Assembly: GCA_947644195.1 (NCBI GenBank)
Contig: CANRZB010000005.1
Coordinates: forward strand, 47,540-111,539
Direction of reading: 5' to 3'
DNA: 64,000 nt
Source of the DNA: an uncultured Clostridium sp.
GTDB taxonomy: Bacteria; Bacillota; Clostridia; Lachnospirales; Lachnospiraceae
Under the pieces are notes generated by a model, which saw only the letters and a list, made by a program, of their open reading frames with translations, had not been told where the DNA came from and did no database searches. The stretch's first letter is position 1. Each line of letters opens with the position of its first letter. Positions 42,422-50,250 of the stretch are shown in pieces. The position numbers and the translations under genes are program-made.

Positions 42422-43594
42422 ATGGCTCGAATATTGAGTAAGTATTTTTTTATTGTGTTATTGACTGCTCTGTTCTGTTTGGGGAGCAGAACGGCAATGG
42501 CGGCAGATTATGGAGATGTCGTGCAGTGGAACGATCAGATCATTGCCACTTATAATGAGGATGAAGAAATGATGTATCGGCCGATCGGGGATGACGGAAC
42601 CCGGGAAGCGCAGGCATTAAATTATTTGTTGGCAAATGACCGGGAAAAGACCTTGATGATTCCAGAAGGAACCACGATTAAATTAAAGCAGGGGATTACA
42701 ATAGGAAGTAATACGACGTTAATTGCCACCGGTGTGACTTTTGTACAGACCGGGGAGGGTGTGGGGATTTTAGAAAACCAGGTGACAGATCCTGATTATC
42801 GTTCCCTGGAAAATGTTGTGATTCAGGGCGGTATCTGGAAAAGTAAACATAAAAAGAAACCATATCCGGTACTTTCCCTTATGCAGGCTTCCAATATTCA
42901 GATGGAAGATATGATGGTAGTGACGTCGATGCCGGAGATCGGTATAAAGCTGACGGCATGCAAGAATGTTACAATGACGCATTGTGAGATACGCTGTAAA
43001 AAGAGTGGAATAAAAAAGAAGAATTGGGAAATGGCGGCAATTGAGCTAAATCCTGCGGTTCCGCTATTGACAGAAGGCTTGAAATCTGTTATTAATGAGA
43101 ATTGTGTGAATGGGCAGGTCTGTCAGAACATATTATTAGAGAAATGTGTGGTACACGGCAGGCGGGGGATTTATGCTGCCGGGATAAAACAGCAGAAATA
43201 CCGGAACCGACTTCATTCCAGGATACGGATGCGGGAATGTACCGTAACGGGAACGGATGCAGAGGCAGTTTTGTTGGAGAATTCAGTGGGTTTCTCCCTG
43301 CGGAAAAATCTGTTGATTACCCGTGCGGAACGAACAAGGGGGATCCATGCATCAGGGATTCTGGTACAATTGTTTGCGGCAAAAGGAAAGACCAGCCGTC
43401 TGCAAAATCGGATATCCGGTAATGTGGTGTATAGCACACGTTATAGTATGGTGGTACGATCACAGTCAAAATGCCGGTTTGGGCAGACGGAGGCCAGCAA
43501 CAACCGCAGCTATGTACCATATTCAGGAAAGCGGGCAATGCGGATCCGGCATTGCAGAAAGATCGTTCTAAAGAAAAACAGGGTGTATGCTTAG
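42422..43594 (+). CDS. Secreted right-handed parallel beta-helix protein
   Basis: 390 residues from ATG at 42422, with GGGGGATACAGG in front. Signal peptide MARILSKYFFIVLLTALFCL ending at TAMAADYG. The mature part shows the short repeating strands of a pectate-lyase-like beta-helix (VVIQGGIWKSKHKKKPYPVL, IQMEDMMVVTS, CKNVTMTHCEI, LEKCVVHGRRGIYAA). It probably acts on or binds a polysaccharide at the cell surface; catalytic residues cannot be assigned. The C-terminal 70 residues are very basic. Possible partner of the nearby sugar importer. Confidence 0.78.
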   Translation: MARILSKYFFIVLLTALFCLGSRTAMAADYGDVVQWNDQIIATYNEDEEMMYRPIGDDGTREAQALNYLLANDREKTLMIPEGTTIKLKQGITIGSNTTLIATGVTFVQTGEGVGILENQVTDPDYRSLENVVIQGGIWKSKHKKKPYPVLSLMQASNIQMEDMMVVTSMPEIGIKLTACKNVTMTHCEIRCKKSGIKKKNWEMAAIELNPAVPLLTEGLKSVINENCVNGQVCQNILLEKCVVHGRRGIYAAGIKQQKYRNRLHSRIRMRECTVTGTDAEAVLLENSVGFSLRKNLLITRAERTRGIHASGILVQLFAAKGKTSRLQNRISGNVVYSTRYSMVVRSQSKCRFGQTEASNNRSYVPYSGKRAMRIRHCRKIVLKKNRVYA

Positions 43595-43647
43595 TTGCGA
43601 TGGACTAGTATCTAACCCTGCGGTGTATTGAGAGCAGAAATGATCAA

Positions 43648-43689
43648 AGACAGTTCATTGGTACCATCCTGTCTATAAACAAAACCCGG
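43648..43689 (+). ncRNA. preQ1 riboswitch (class I-like)
   Basis: P1 is AGACAG (43648-43653) with CTGTCT (43669-43674); the loop begins TTC and contains GGT, and the A-rich tail ATAAACAAAACCC (43675-43687) can fold back through ACC-GGT pairing, as in the class I H-type pseudoknot. It stands immediately upstream of five preQ1 synthesis genes. The loop is a little longer than in the classic examples. Confidence 0.75.
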
Positions 43690-43717
43690 ACTGCATACCT
43701 TGCCTTAGGGCAGGAGG

Positions 43718-43740
43718 GCAGACGGAAGTCTGCTTTTTTC
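43718..43740 (+). terminator. Riboswitch-controlled terminator of the que operon
   Basis: GCAGAC (43718-43723), loop GGAA, GTCTGC (43728-43733), six T. An alternative pairing CCTTGCC/GGGCAGG (about 43698-43714) could compete. When preQ1 is bound the terminator should form. Confidence 0.85.
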
Positions 43741-43781
43741 TTTGTAGGAAGGTGTTAGTAAAGAGAGATAAGAGGTAATGT

Positions 43782-44213
43782 ATGTATCAATTAACGACAG
43801 AACATAGTTTTGATTCGGCGCATTTTCTGGCGGGATATGCGGGGAAATGTGCGAATCTGCATGGGCACCGGTGGCGTGTGCTTTTAACCGTCGAGTCAGA
43901 GGAATTGCAGACGGATCAGCAACATGCCGGCATGTGTGTGGATTTTGCGGAATTAAAGGAAGATCTGCATCATTTGTTGGATTCTATGGATCACATTCTT
44001 ATTATTGAGGAGGATTCCATTTTGCCGGAGACCAGACGGGCATTGGAAGCGGAGGGATTCCCATTTTTGGAACTGCCATTCCGGCCAACAGCAGAAAATT
44101 TTGCAAAATATTTTTTTGACTATTTTAGAGCAAAACAGTATCAGGTGTCACAGGTGCAGGTTTATGAAACACCAAATAACTGTGCAACATACCGTAAGGA
44201 ATTGGAAATCTAG
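43782..44213 (+). CDS. queD: 6-carboxy-5,6,7,8-tetrahydropterin synthase
   Basis: 143 residues. Zinc His ligands lie in HSFDSAHFLAGYAGKCANLH and GHRWRV, with Cys27 of the KCANLHGH motif as catalytic residue; CVDFAELKEDLHHLLDSMDH is the second conserved block and VYETPNNCATY is near the end. It converts dihydroneopterin triphosphate to carboxytetrahydropterin, step 2 of queuosine precursor synthesis. Start ATG after AAGAGGTAATGT. First gene after the riboswitch. Confidence 0.95.
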   Translation: MYQLTTEHSFDSAHFLAGYAGKCANLHGHRWRVLLTVESEELQTDQQHAGMCVDFAELKEDLHHLLDSMDHILIIEEDSILPETRRALEAEGFPFLELPFRPTAENFAKYFFDYFRAKQYQVSQVQVYETPNNCATYRKELEI

Positions 44214-44260
44214 GGTGGTAGTTACAGGATCGCCGATGGAAATAGCAGAAAGAGGCAGTT

Positions 44261-44929
44261 ATGGCAGAGTATAGAGTCGTGGAAATCTTTGAAAGTATTA
44301 ATGGGGAGGGGATGCGTGCCGGGGAACTGGCGGTGTTTGTGCGGATGCGGGGCTGCAATCTGCACTGTTCCTACTGTGATACGGCATGGGCCTGTGAAGA
44401 CGTGGCGCCAGCTAAGGGCATGACAGAGGAGGAGATCTGCCAAAGGATTTTGGAGACCGGTATTAAAAATGTAACATTGACGGGGGGAGAACCGCTCTTG
44501 CAGGAAAATATTGGTCTGTTGCTGCGGAGACTGGCAGAGGAAAAGACATTGCGGGTAGAGATAGAAACTAACGGAAGTGTAGATATTTCTCCGTATCGAC
44601 AGATGCCGCATCCACCCGTGTTTACCCTGGACTATAAACTTCCCGGCAGTGGGATGGAAGCAGGGATGTGCCTGGATAATTTGGAATCTGTTACAGCACA
44701 GGATACCGTAAAATTTGTGGTATCCGATGACAGAGATTTGACACGGGCAACTGAGATAATAGAAAAGTATCGTCTGTCTGACCGCTGCCATGTGATATTC
44801 AGTGCAGTGTTTGACAGGATCGAGCCGGCGCATATTGTATCGTTTATGCGTACCTATTGTCTGAATAATGTGAGATTGCAGCTGCAGATGCATAAGTATA
44901 TCTGGGACCCCGAGAAACGGGGAGTGTGA
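44261..44929 (+). CDS. queE: 7-carboxy-7-deazaguanine synthase (radical SAM)
   Basis: 222 residues. CNLHCSYCD gives the radical SAM cluster Cys residues C32, C36 and C39; VEIFESINGEGMRAGELAVF at the start and TLTGGEPLLQ near 75 are QueE blocks. It makes the deazaguanine ring from carboxytetrahydropterin using SAM, Mg and an [4Fe-4S] cluster. Lies 47 bp after queD with AGAGGCAGTT before ATG. Confidence 0.95.
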   Translation: MAEYRVVEIFESINGEGMRAGELAVFVRMRGCNLHCSYCDTAWACEDVAPAKGMTEEEICQRILETGIKNVTLTGGEPLLQENIGLLLRRLAEEKTLRVEIETNGSVDISPYRQMPHPPVFTLDYKLPGSGMEAGMCLDNLESVTAQDTVKFVVSDDRDLTRATEIIEKYRLSDRCHVIFSAVFDRIEPAHIVSFMRTYCLNNVRLQLQMHKYIWDPEKRGV

Positions 44930-44986
44930 AACAACTTGCATGAAACACATAGACTGCTGCATAGAGATTAGAATGGAGGAATCAGA

Positions 44987-45586
44987 ATGGCAATAGATAC
45001 GGATGCAATTAGAGAACATATCAGGGGAATTTTGGAAGCCCTGGGGGATGATCCTGACCGGGAAGGTCTCCGTGACACACCCGACCGGGTTGCCAGAATG
45101 TATGAAGAGGTTTTCGAGGGGATGAACTACAGCAATCATGAGATTGCCGCTATGTTTGATAAGACATTTGAAGACCGGATGGATTTTACTGAGAATACCC
45201 AGGATATGGTGTTGGTTAAGGATATTGATATCTTTAGCTATTGTGAGCACCATTTGGCTTTGATGTATGACATGAAGGTCAGTGTGGCATATCTTCCCCA
45301 TGGCAGGGTCATTGGATTGAGTAAGATTGCCAGGATTGCAGATATGGTGGGGAAGCGGTTGCAGCTACAGGAGCGGATCGGAGCGGATATTGCAGAAATC
45401 CTGCAGGAAATTCTTGGCAATGATGATGTTGCGGTCATCCTTGAGGGAACGCATAGCTGTATGACAGCGAGGGGGATTAAAAAAGCGGCAGCTACGACCA
45501 GAACCTATACTCTGCGGGGGAAATTTCGGGAAGATCCAGGATTACAGATGAGGATTGCGAGTGCGTCAGGAAACGGTATCGGTTGA
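44987..45586 (+). CDS. folE: GTP cyclohydrolase I
   Basis: 199 residues. Zinc-site Cys and His in [15 protein letters not shown] (about 84-98) and Cys in [15 protein letters not shown] near 152-160; [20 protein letters not shown] near 110-129 is strictly typical. It opens GTP to dihydroneopterin triphosphate, shared by folate and queuosine routes. Its position between queE and queC suggests that this copy serves preQ1 synthesis first and is under preQ1 control. ATG follows AATGGAGGAATCAG. Confidence 0.95.
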   Translation: MAIDTDAIREHIRGILEALGDDPDREGLRDTPDRVARMYEEVFEGMNYSNHEIAAMFDKTFEDRMDFTENTQDMVLVKDIDIFSYCEHHLALMYDMKVSVAYLPHGRVIGLSKIARIADMVGKRLQLQERIGADIAEILQEILGNDDVAVILEGTHSCMTARGIKKAAATTRTYTLRGKFREDPGLQMRIASASGNGIG

Positions 45587-45602
45587 AACAGGAGGATGGA
45601 TG

Positions 45603-46283
45603 ATGAAAGCATTGGTACTATTTAGTGGTGGAGTGGACAGTACAACGTGTCTGGGATTAGCTGTCCAGAAATATGGAGAGGACCAGGTAATTGCGCTATC
45701 GGTTTCCTATGGACAGAAGCATAATCGGGAAATTCTGGCGGCGAAGCAGATTACGGAATATTATGGCGTGGAACATCTGACCCTGGATCTGACAGATATT
45801 TTTGCCCATAGCGATTGTTCCCTGTTACAACATTCCAGACAGGAGGTGCCGCAGGAAACCTATGCAGAGCAGCTTGAGAAGACGGAAGGGAAACCTGTGT
45901 CTACTTATGTTCCGTTTCGGAACGGATTGTTTCTGGCTTCCGCTGCGAGTATTGCCCTTTCCCGGGAATGTGAAGTGATTTATTATGGAGCACATGCAGA
46001 TGATGCAGCTGGCAATGCATATCCAGATTGTAGTGAAAAGTTTCATCAGTCGATGGCTGACGCGATTTGGGTTGGCAGTGGGGAACAGTTAAGAATGGAA
46101 GCTCCCTTTGTCGGCAAGACAAAAGCAGAGATTGTGCGCATGGGATTAAACCAGCAGGTTCCCTATCAGTTGACGTGGAGCTGCTATGAGGGCAGGAAAA
46201 AACCGTGTGGGGTTTGTGCCACTTGTATCGACCGTGCCAAAGCATTTCATTCCAATGGCCTGAAGGATCCGGCGTTGGTGTAG
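45603..46283 (+). CDS. queC: 7-cyano-7-deazaguanine synthase
   Basis: 226 residues from ATG at 45603, 7 bp after AGGAGG; a tandem ATG at 45600 would add one Met. The PP-loop [17 protein letters not shown] binds ATP, and [20 protein letters not shown] near the end holds the four Cys zinc site. It turns the carboxy group of CDG into a nitrile giving preQ0. Starts just after the folE stop. Confidence 0.95.
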   Translation: MKALVLFSGGVDSTTCLGLAVQKYGEDQVIALSVSYGQKHNREILAAKQITEYYGVEHLTLDLTDIFAHSDCSLLQHSRQEVPQETYAEQLEKTEGKPVSTYVPFRNGLFLASAASIALSRECEVIYYGAHADDAAGNAYPDCSEKFHQSMADAIWVGSGEQLRMEAPFVGKTKAEIVRMGLNQQVPYQLTWSCYEGRKKPCGVCATCIDRAKAFHSNGLKDPALV

Positions 46284-46306
46284 AAGAACAAGAAAGAGGG
46301 GATAGG

Positions 46307-46798
46307 ATGTATCAGAGAGAGCAGGAGAGCAGTATAACACAATTAGGAAGCCAGGGGACTTCTTACCCGGACGATTATGCGCCAGAGGTTTTGGAGACCT
46401 TTGAGAATAAACATCCCGACAATGATTATTTTGTAAAATTTAATTGTCCGGAATTTACCAGTTTGTGTCCGATTACCGGACAACCGGATTTTGCAACGAT
46501 TACGATTGCCTACATACCTTCGGTCCGAATGGTGGAAAGTAAATCGCTGAAATTATATCTGTTTAGTTTTCGGAATCACGGAGATTTTCATGAGGATTGC
46601 GTCAACATCATTATGAAAGATTTGATCAGTCTCATGGATCCGAAATATATAGAGGTGTGGGGAAAATTCACGCCAAGAGGCGGAATTTCTATTGATCCCT
46701 ACTGTAATTATGGGAAAAAGGGTACAGAATATGAGAAAATGGCGAAAGACCGTATGTTATGGCATGATATGTATCCGGAAAAAATTGATAACCGATAA
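46307..46798 (+). CDS. queF: NADPH-dependent 7-cyano-7-deazaguanine reductase
   Basis: 163 residues from ATG at 46307 (GGGGATAGG upstream); the earlier in-frame start overlaps queC without support. Nucleophile Cys54 and Asp61 in [14 protein letters not shown], and the NADPH-binding QueF motif [20 protein letters not shown]. Unimodular QueF type. It reduces preQ0 to preQ1, the ligand of the riboswitch, so the operon encodes everything from GTP to preQ1. Confidence 0.96.
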   Translation: MYQREQESSITQLGSQGTSYPDDYAPEVLETFENKHPDNDYFVKFNCPEFTSLCPITGQPDFATITIAYIPSVRMVESKSLKLYLFSFRNHGDFHEDCVNIIMKDLISLMDPKYIEVWGKFTPRGGISIDPYCNYGKKGTEYEKMAKDRMLWHDMYPEKIDNR

Positions 46799-46862
46799 AA
46801 AAGATGATATGATACCATAGTCAAATGAAAGATCATGATGAATTGTGGATAATGATAGGAAA

Positions 46863-48653
46863 ATGGGTGTGACAGATATGTGGAAGAATTGGAAGAAAAT
46901 TGCAATATTCGTAGGAGTGACAGCGGGTTTGCTGCTTGCCACAGCAGGGGTGGCGCAGGGATATGTACGCAACTATTTTGTCCGTGGCACGAAAGTCAAT
47001 GGGATTGATGTGTCCGGGAAAAAGGTGGGCAGCCTGAAAAAAACCATTCAGAATTATGCTTTGGAGGTCAAGCAGAGAAGATCCGGAGAGGATGCTTCGG
47101 ATACCTTTACAGAAACGATCAGCGGCAGTGAGATCGGCTTAAAGCTAGGTACCGATGCGCCTCTGTATGATATTATCAAAGAGCAGACTGTGTGGGATAT
47201 TTTTACGGGTGCAAAGCAGGAGTATGCATTGGAAGGCTGTCTGTCTTATGATGAGGATGCTTTGCTGACAGAGGTAAAGCAGTTGAGATGTCTGGATGCT
47301 GGTTACGTAATGGCTCCGGTTAATGCCAGACCCGCAGAGTATGATGCCGGGGAGAAAAGCTATGGAATTACAGAGGAGAAGCTGGGTAATACGTTAGATG
47401 AAGCCCGTTCCATAGAAGCCGTCAGGGGGGCGGTTTCTAAACTGGAGGATTCCATTGATATGGAGAAAGCGGACTGCTATGTGAAGCCTGCCATTACAGC
47501 AGCCAGTGAAGAAATAACCAAGGTGGTAAACCGTCTGAATAAATATGTGAATACCAAGATTACTTATACTTTTGGAGATAACACGGAAGTATTGGATGGA
47601 GACACCATTCACAAATGGATCCAGATGGATGAAAATGGTGCGATAACGATTGATACCAAGCGGGTAAAAGAATATGTGGCAGGCTTGCGCAAAAAGTATG
47701 ATACCATTTTCCGGGACCGGGAATTTGAAACCTCCTATGGAACGGTAGTTAAAGTGGAGGGTGGCGATTATGGCTGGTGGATGAATTATGAGCAGGAGGA
47801 GAAGAAGTTATTAAAGCTCATTAAAAAGGGAAAACAAATAAAAAGAATTCCTGAATACCATCAGAAAGCCGCAGCATTTGGCAAAGAGGATTACGGAGAT
47901 ACTTATGTAGAGGTAGATTTGACAGGGCAGCATGTCTTTCTGGTCAAGAATGGAAAAAAGGTGTTGGAAACGGATTGTGTGACCGGCAATGAAGCGAGAG
48001 GAGATGGAACTCCACAAGGCGCATACAGTATTACTTATAAACAGCGGGATGCCACGCTGACCGGAGAAACTTATCGGACTCCAGTGGATTACTGGATGCC
48101 GTTTAATGGTGGAATTGGACTGCATGATGCCGACTGGAGAAGTAGCTTTGGCGGTACTTTGTATAAGTATGGCGGTTCCCATGGATGTGTCAATCTGCCA
48201 CCGGCGGATGCCAAGAAAATCTATGGTATGATTGAGAAGGGAACCCCTGTCATCTGCTATTACTCTGACCGTATCATTCGAAAAACGGAAAAGGTGGATC
48301 GTGATGAGGATCCGGCGGTGCCTGCAATGAAATCAAAAGCAACGCCGAAACCGTCGCCGAAAGTAACGGCGGTTCCAAAGAAAACACCGAAACCAAAAGT
48401 AACATCGAAGCCAAAGAAGACAACCAAACCAAAGAAAAAGCCAAAGAAGAAGAAATCAACGAAAAAGAAGAAAGCCAAAAGTAAGACGACGAAAAAACCG
48501 ATCAAGAAAACGACACCAAAGCCAGTGGTAAAACCAACGGAGAAACCGGTGACGCAACCGGAACAGAAGCCGACAGAGATACCGGCATCGCCGACAGAAC
48601 CACCTGCAGCGGTAACACAGCCACCAGAAGGAATGGGAGAAACTACACAGTAA
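46863..48653 (+). CDS. L,D-transpeptidase (YkuD) with Lys/Pro-rich tail
   Basis: About 596 residues. The start is uncertain: ATG 46863 has AGGA very close, ATG 46878 and GTG 46845 have weak sites. One N-terminal membrane segment (IAIFVGVTAGLLLATAGVAQ), then peptidoglycan-binding PG_binding_4-type domains (VNGIDVSGKKVGSL; about 50-340), then a YkuD domain (about 350-475) with the catalytic motif HDADW...GSHGCVNLPPADA, where Cys is the nucleophile. The last 120 residues are almost only Lys, Pro, Thr and Ser (KKTPKPKVTSKPKKTTKPKK), a likely wall-associating tail. It makes 3-3 cross-links in the wall. Alone in its unit. Confidence 0.92.
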   Translation: MGVTDMWKNWKKIAIFVGVTAGLLLATAGVAQGYVRNYFVRGTKVNGIDVSGKKVGSLKKTIQNYALEVKQRRSGEDASDTFTETISGSEIGLKLGTDAPLYDIIKEQTVWDIFTGAKQEYALEGCLSYDEDALLTEVKQLRCLDAGYVMAPVNARPAEYDAGEKSYGITEEKLGNTLDEARSIEAVRGAVSKLEDSIDMEKADCYVKPAITAASEEITKVVNRLNKYVNTKITYTFGDNTEVLDGDTIHKWIQMDENGAITIDTKRVKEYVAGLRKKYDTIFRDREFETSYGTVVKVEGGDYGWWMNYEQEEKKLLKLIKKGKQIKRIPEYHQKAAAFGKEDYGDTYVEVDLTGQHVFLVKNGKKVLETDCVTGNEARGDGTPQGAYSITYKQRDATLTGETYRTPVDYWMPFNGGIGLHDADWRSSFGGTLYKYGGSHGCVNLPPADAKKIYGMIEKGTPVICYYSDRIIRKTEKVDRDEDPAVPAMKSKATPKPSPKVTAVPKKTPKPKVTSKPKKTTKPKKKPKKKKSTKKKKAKSKTTKKPIKKTTPKPVVKPTEKPVTQPEQKPTEIPASPTEPPAAVTQPPEGMGETTQ

Positions 48654-48696
48654 ATTAGCTGTGTGGTACACTGCCTGAGAAGATAGGATAGATACT

Positions 48697-48725
48697 GCCC
48701 GGACATGGATGTTTCCTGTCCGGGC
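48697..48725 (+). terminator. Hairpin between L,D-transpeptidase and ThyX-like gene
   Basis: GCCCGGACA (48697-48705) pairs with TGTCCGGGC (48717-48725); no T run, so termination would be inefficient. Confidence 0.5.
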
Positions 48726-48751
48726 GCTGGATATCCGGGAGGGTACATAAG

Positions 48752-49966
48752 ATGGTTACAATCAATACAATAGCGGCATCACGGGAAACAGAATCCATTT
48801 CATCTGAAGCTCTGAATCATGAAATGACGTTCCTCAGCGGGAAGTATGCGGGAACCTGTTATGCACCAGAGGGATACGAGACAATCAAGACACAACCTGA
48901 GGAGAAAGCGCTGAACCGGGCAGCGAGTACAGCGGCCAATGGGCATCATTCCGTATTTCAGCACAGCATGGTTACTATGGAGATCCAGTGTCCTAAGATC
49001 ATAGCCATGCTCTTAAATTCGATTGGGGTGTCGAATACCTCAGAAAAAAGTGCACGTTATACCCGGATGCATCCGGAAACGGAGAGAGAACAAGTTCTCT
49101 ATGATAAATGGCATACGATTCTGGCAGAACAAATCCAGGAAGAATACGGAGACCGTTTTAATGAAAAGGAGCGGGATAAACTGGCGTATGAAAATGCGCG
49201 CTACATGTTGTCCGTTTTCTGTCCTACTTCTATGGTCTATTCCCTGCCATTTCGAAATGTTTTCTATGTGCGGAACTGGGCAGAGCAGATGCGCCAGACA
49301 TTGCTCAACCTGTCGGGTGGTTTTAATGAACGGCTGGCAAAAGAGTTGAAGAGCCTGTCAGAATCCTTCTCTGCGGTCATCGGCAATTCCAACATGATTC
49401 GGGATAACAAAAATGAATACTTCCGTTTTATGCCTGTGCAGGCAACGGGACAGTATGATGACGACAATCTTGAATTTTTTGGCGATGTCTATACCGCAAA
49501 GTTTTACGCATCTTTTGCGCAGGTGGCACAGGAGCAGAGACACCGGACACTGCGGGTCAAGATTAATTTTTCCGGCAGCGAACCGGGAGAATATGGCTAT
49601 TATGTCCCGGAAATCTTGCAGGACGAGGAGTTGCGTAAACAATGGCTGGAAGATATCAGCAGCGTCGGGGAGCAATATCCGCAGGGGATGTTAGTTTCGG
49701 TTACGGAGCAGGGACTGTTTGAAGATTTTATTCTTAAGTGCAAGGAGCGGATGTGCGGCAGGGCGCAGTTGGAGATTATGCGGATTACAGAGCAGCTTGT
49801 CGAACAATTCAGCAGGGACCGGCAGAATCTTTCTACTGCAAATCAAAAGAGGCTGGATGCAGTTCTGGAACAGGGGAAGCCTTGTGCCAGATGTGCTTAC
49901 CCTGATTTTACCTGTGTGGAGGGATGTACCTGGGGAAAAGCCGAAGCATGCAGCCGGAAGATCTGA
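48752..49966 (+). CDS. ThyX-like (FAD-dependent thymidylate synthase-related) protein with Cys-rich tail
   Basis: 404 residues; ordinary ThyX has about 220-260. The first third shows NGHHSVFQHSMVTMEI and SNTSEKSARYTRM, which resemble the ThyX H..FEH and S.RY blocks, and AQEQRHRTLRVKINFS near 265 recalls the RHR signature but with changed spacing to the Ser. The C-terminus has CARCAYPDFTCVEGCTWGKA and a last Cys, five in all, suggesting a metal site. It may be a two-module ThyX relative. Thymidylate synthesis is plausible but not proved. ATG follows GGGAGGGTACATAAG. Confidence 0.6.
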   Translation: MVTINTIAASRETESISSEALNHEMTFLSGKYAGTCYAPEGYETIKTQPEEKALNRAASTAANGHHSVFQHSMVTMEIQCPKIIAMLLNSIGVSNTSEKSARYTRMHPETEREQVLYDKWHTILAEQIQEEYGDRFNEKERDKLAYENARYMLSVFCPTSMVYSLPFRNVFYVRNWAEQMRQTLLNLSGGFNERLAKELKSLSESFSAVIGNSNMIRDNKNEYFRFMPVQATGQYDDDNLEFFGDVYTAKFYASFAQVAQEQRHRTLRVKINFSGSEPGEYGYYVPEILQDEELRKQWLEDISSVGEQYPQGMLVSVTEQGLFEDFILKCKERMCGRAQLEIMRITEQLVEQFSRDRQNLSTANQKRLDAVLEQGKPCARCAYPDFTCVEGCTWGKAEACSRKI

Positions 49967-50043
49967 TCGATTGCATCGGCGGGGAAATGATTGATTAACC
50001 GGAAGATCTAATAAATTGCATTGACGGAGAAATGACTTAATAA
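49954..50043 (+). repeat. Two copies of a 45-bp tandem repeat
   Basis: Units begin CCGGAAGATCT at 49954 and 49999 and continue ATTGCAT..CGG.GAAATGA; about four in five positions agree. The first copy covers the last codons and stop of the ThyX-like gene. The remaining 200 bp to the next gene show no clear promoter or hairpin. Confidence 0.75.
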
Positions 50044-50250
50044 TAGGATGAGATTTCAAATGAAAATCGCAATGATATTGCATAGTGACAAAAAATGACT
50101 TCGGATAGATTTTAGAGAATTGGACATGGTATGACTAGCGAAGTTTGATGCCGGTGTAGAATTCATGGGGTAGACAGAAAAACTTTTATGCGCTAGAATA
50201 TAGATTCGGGATAGTGGCATCCCAATATATCAGAACGGAGTTAGAAGATC

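Noticed and set aside
44222..45301. 359-codon minus-strand ORF
   Set aside because: It is the antisense shadow of queE and folE, both of which have full family motifs; the translation is rich in His, Cys and Gln with no domain.
48350..48640. Short repeats in the L,D-transpeptidase gene as a possible repeat array or CRISPR
   Set aside because: They are codon-level repeats of a Lys/Pro/Thr tail without regular repeat-spacer structure. No CRISPR array is seen anywhere in the window.
48260..48748. 162-codon minus-strand ORF of Phe/Gly/Val repeats
   Set aside because: Shadow of the Lys/Pro/Thr-rich tail of the L,D-transpeptidase gene.
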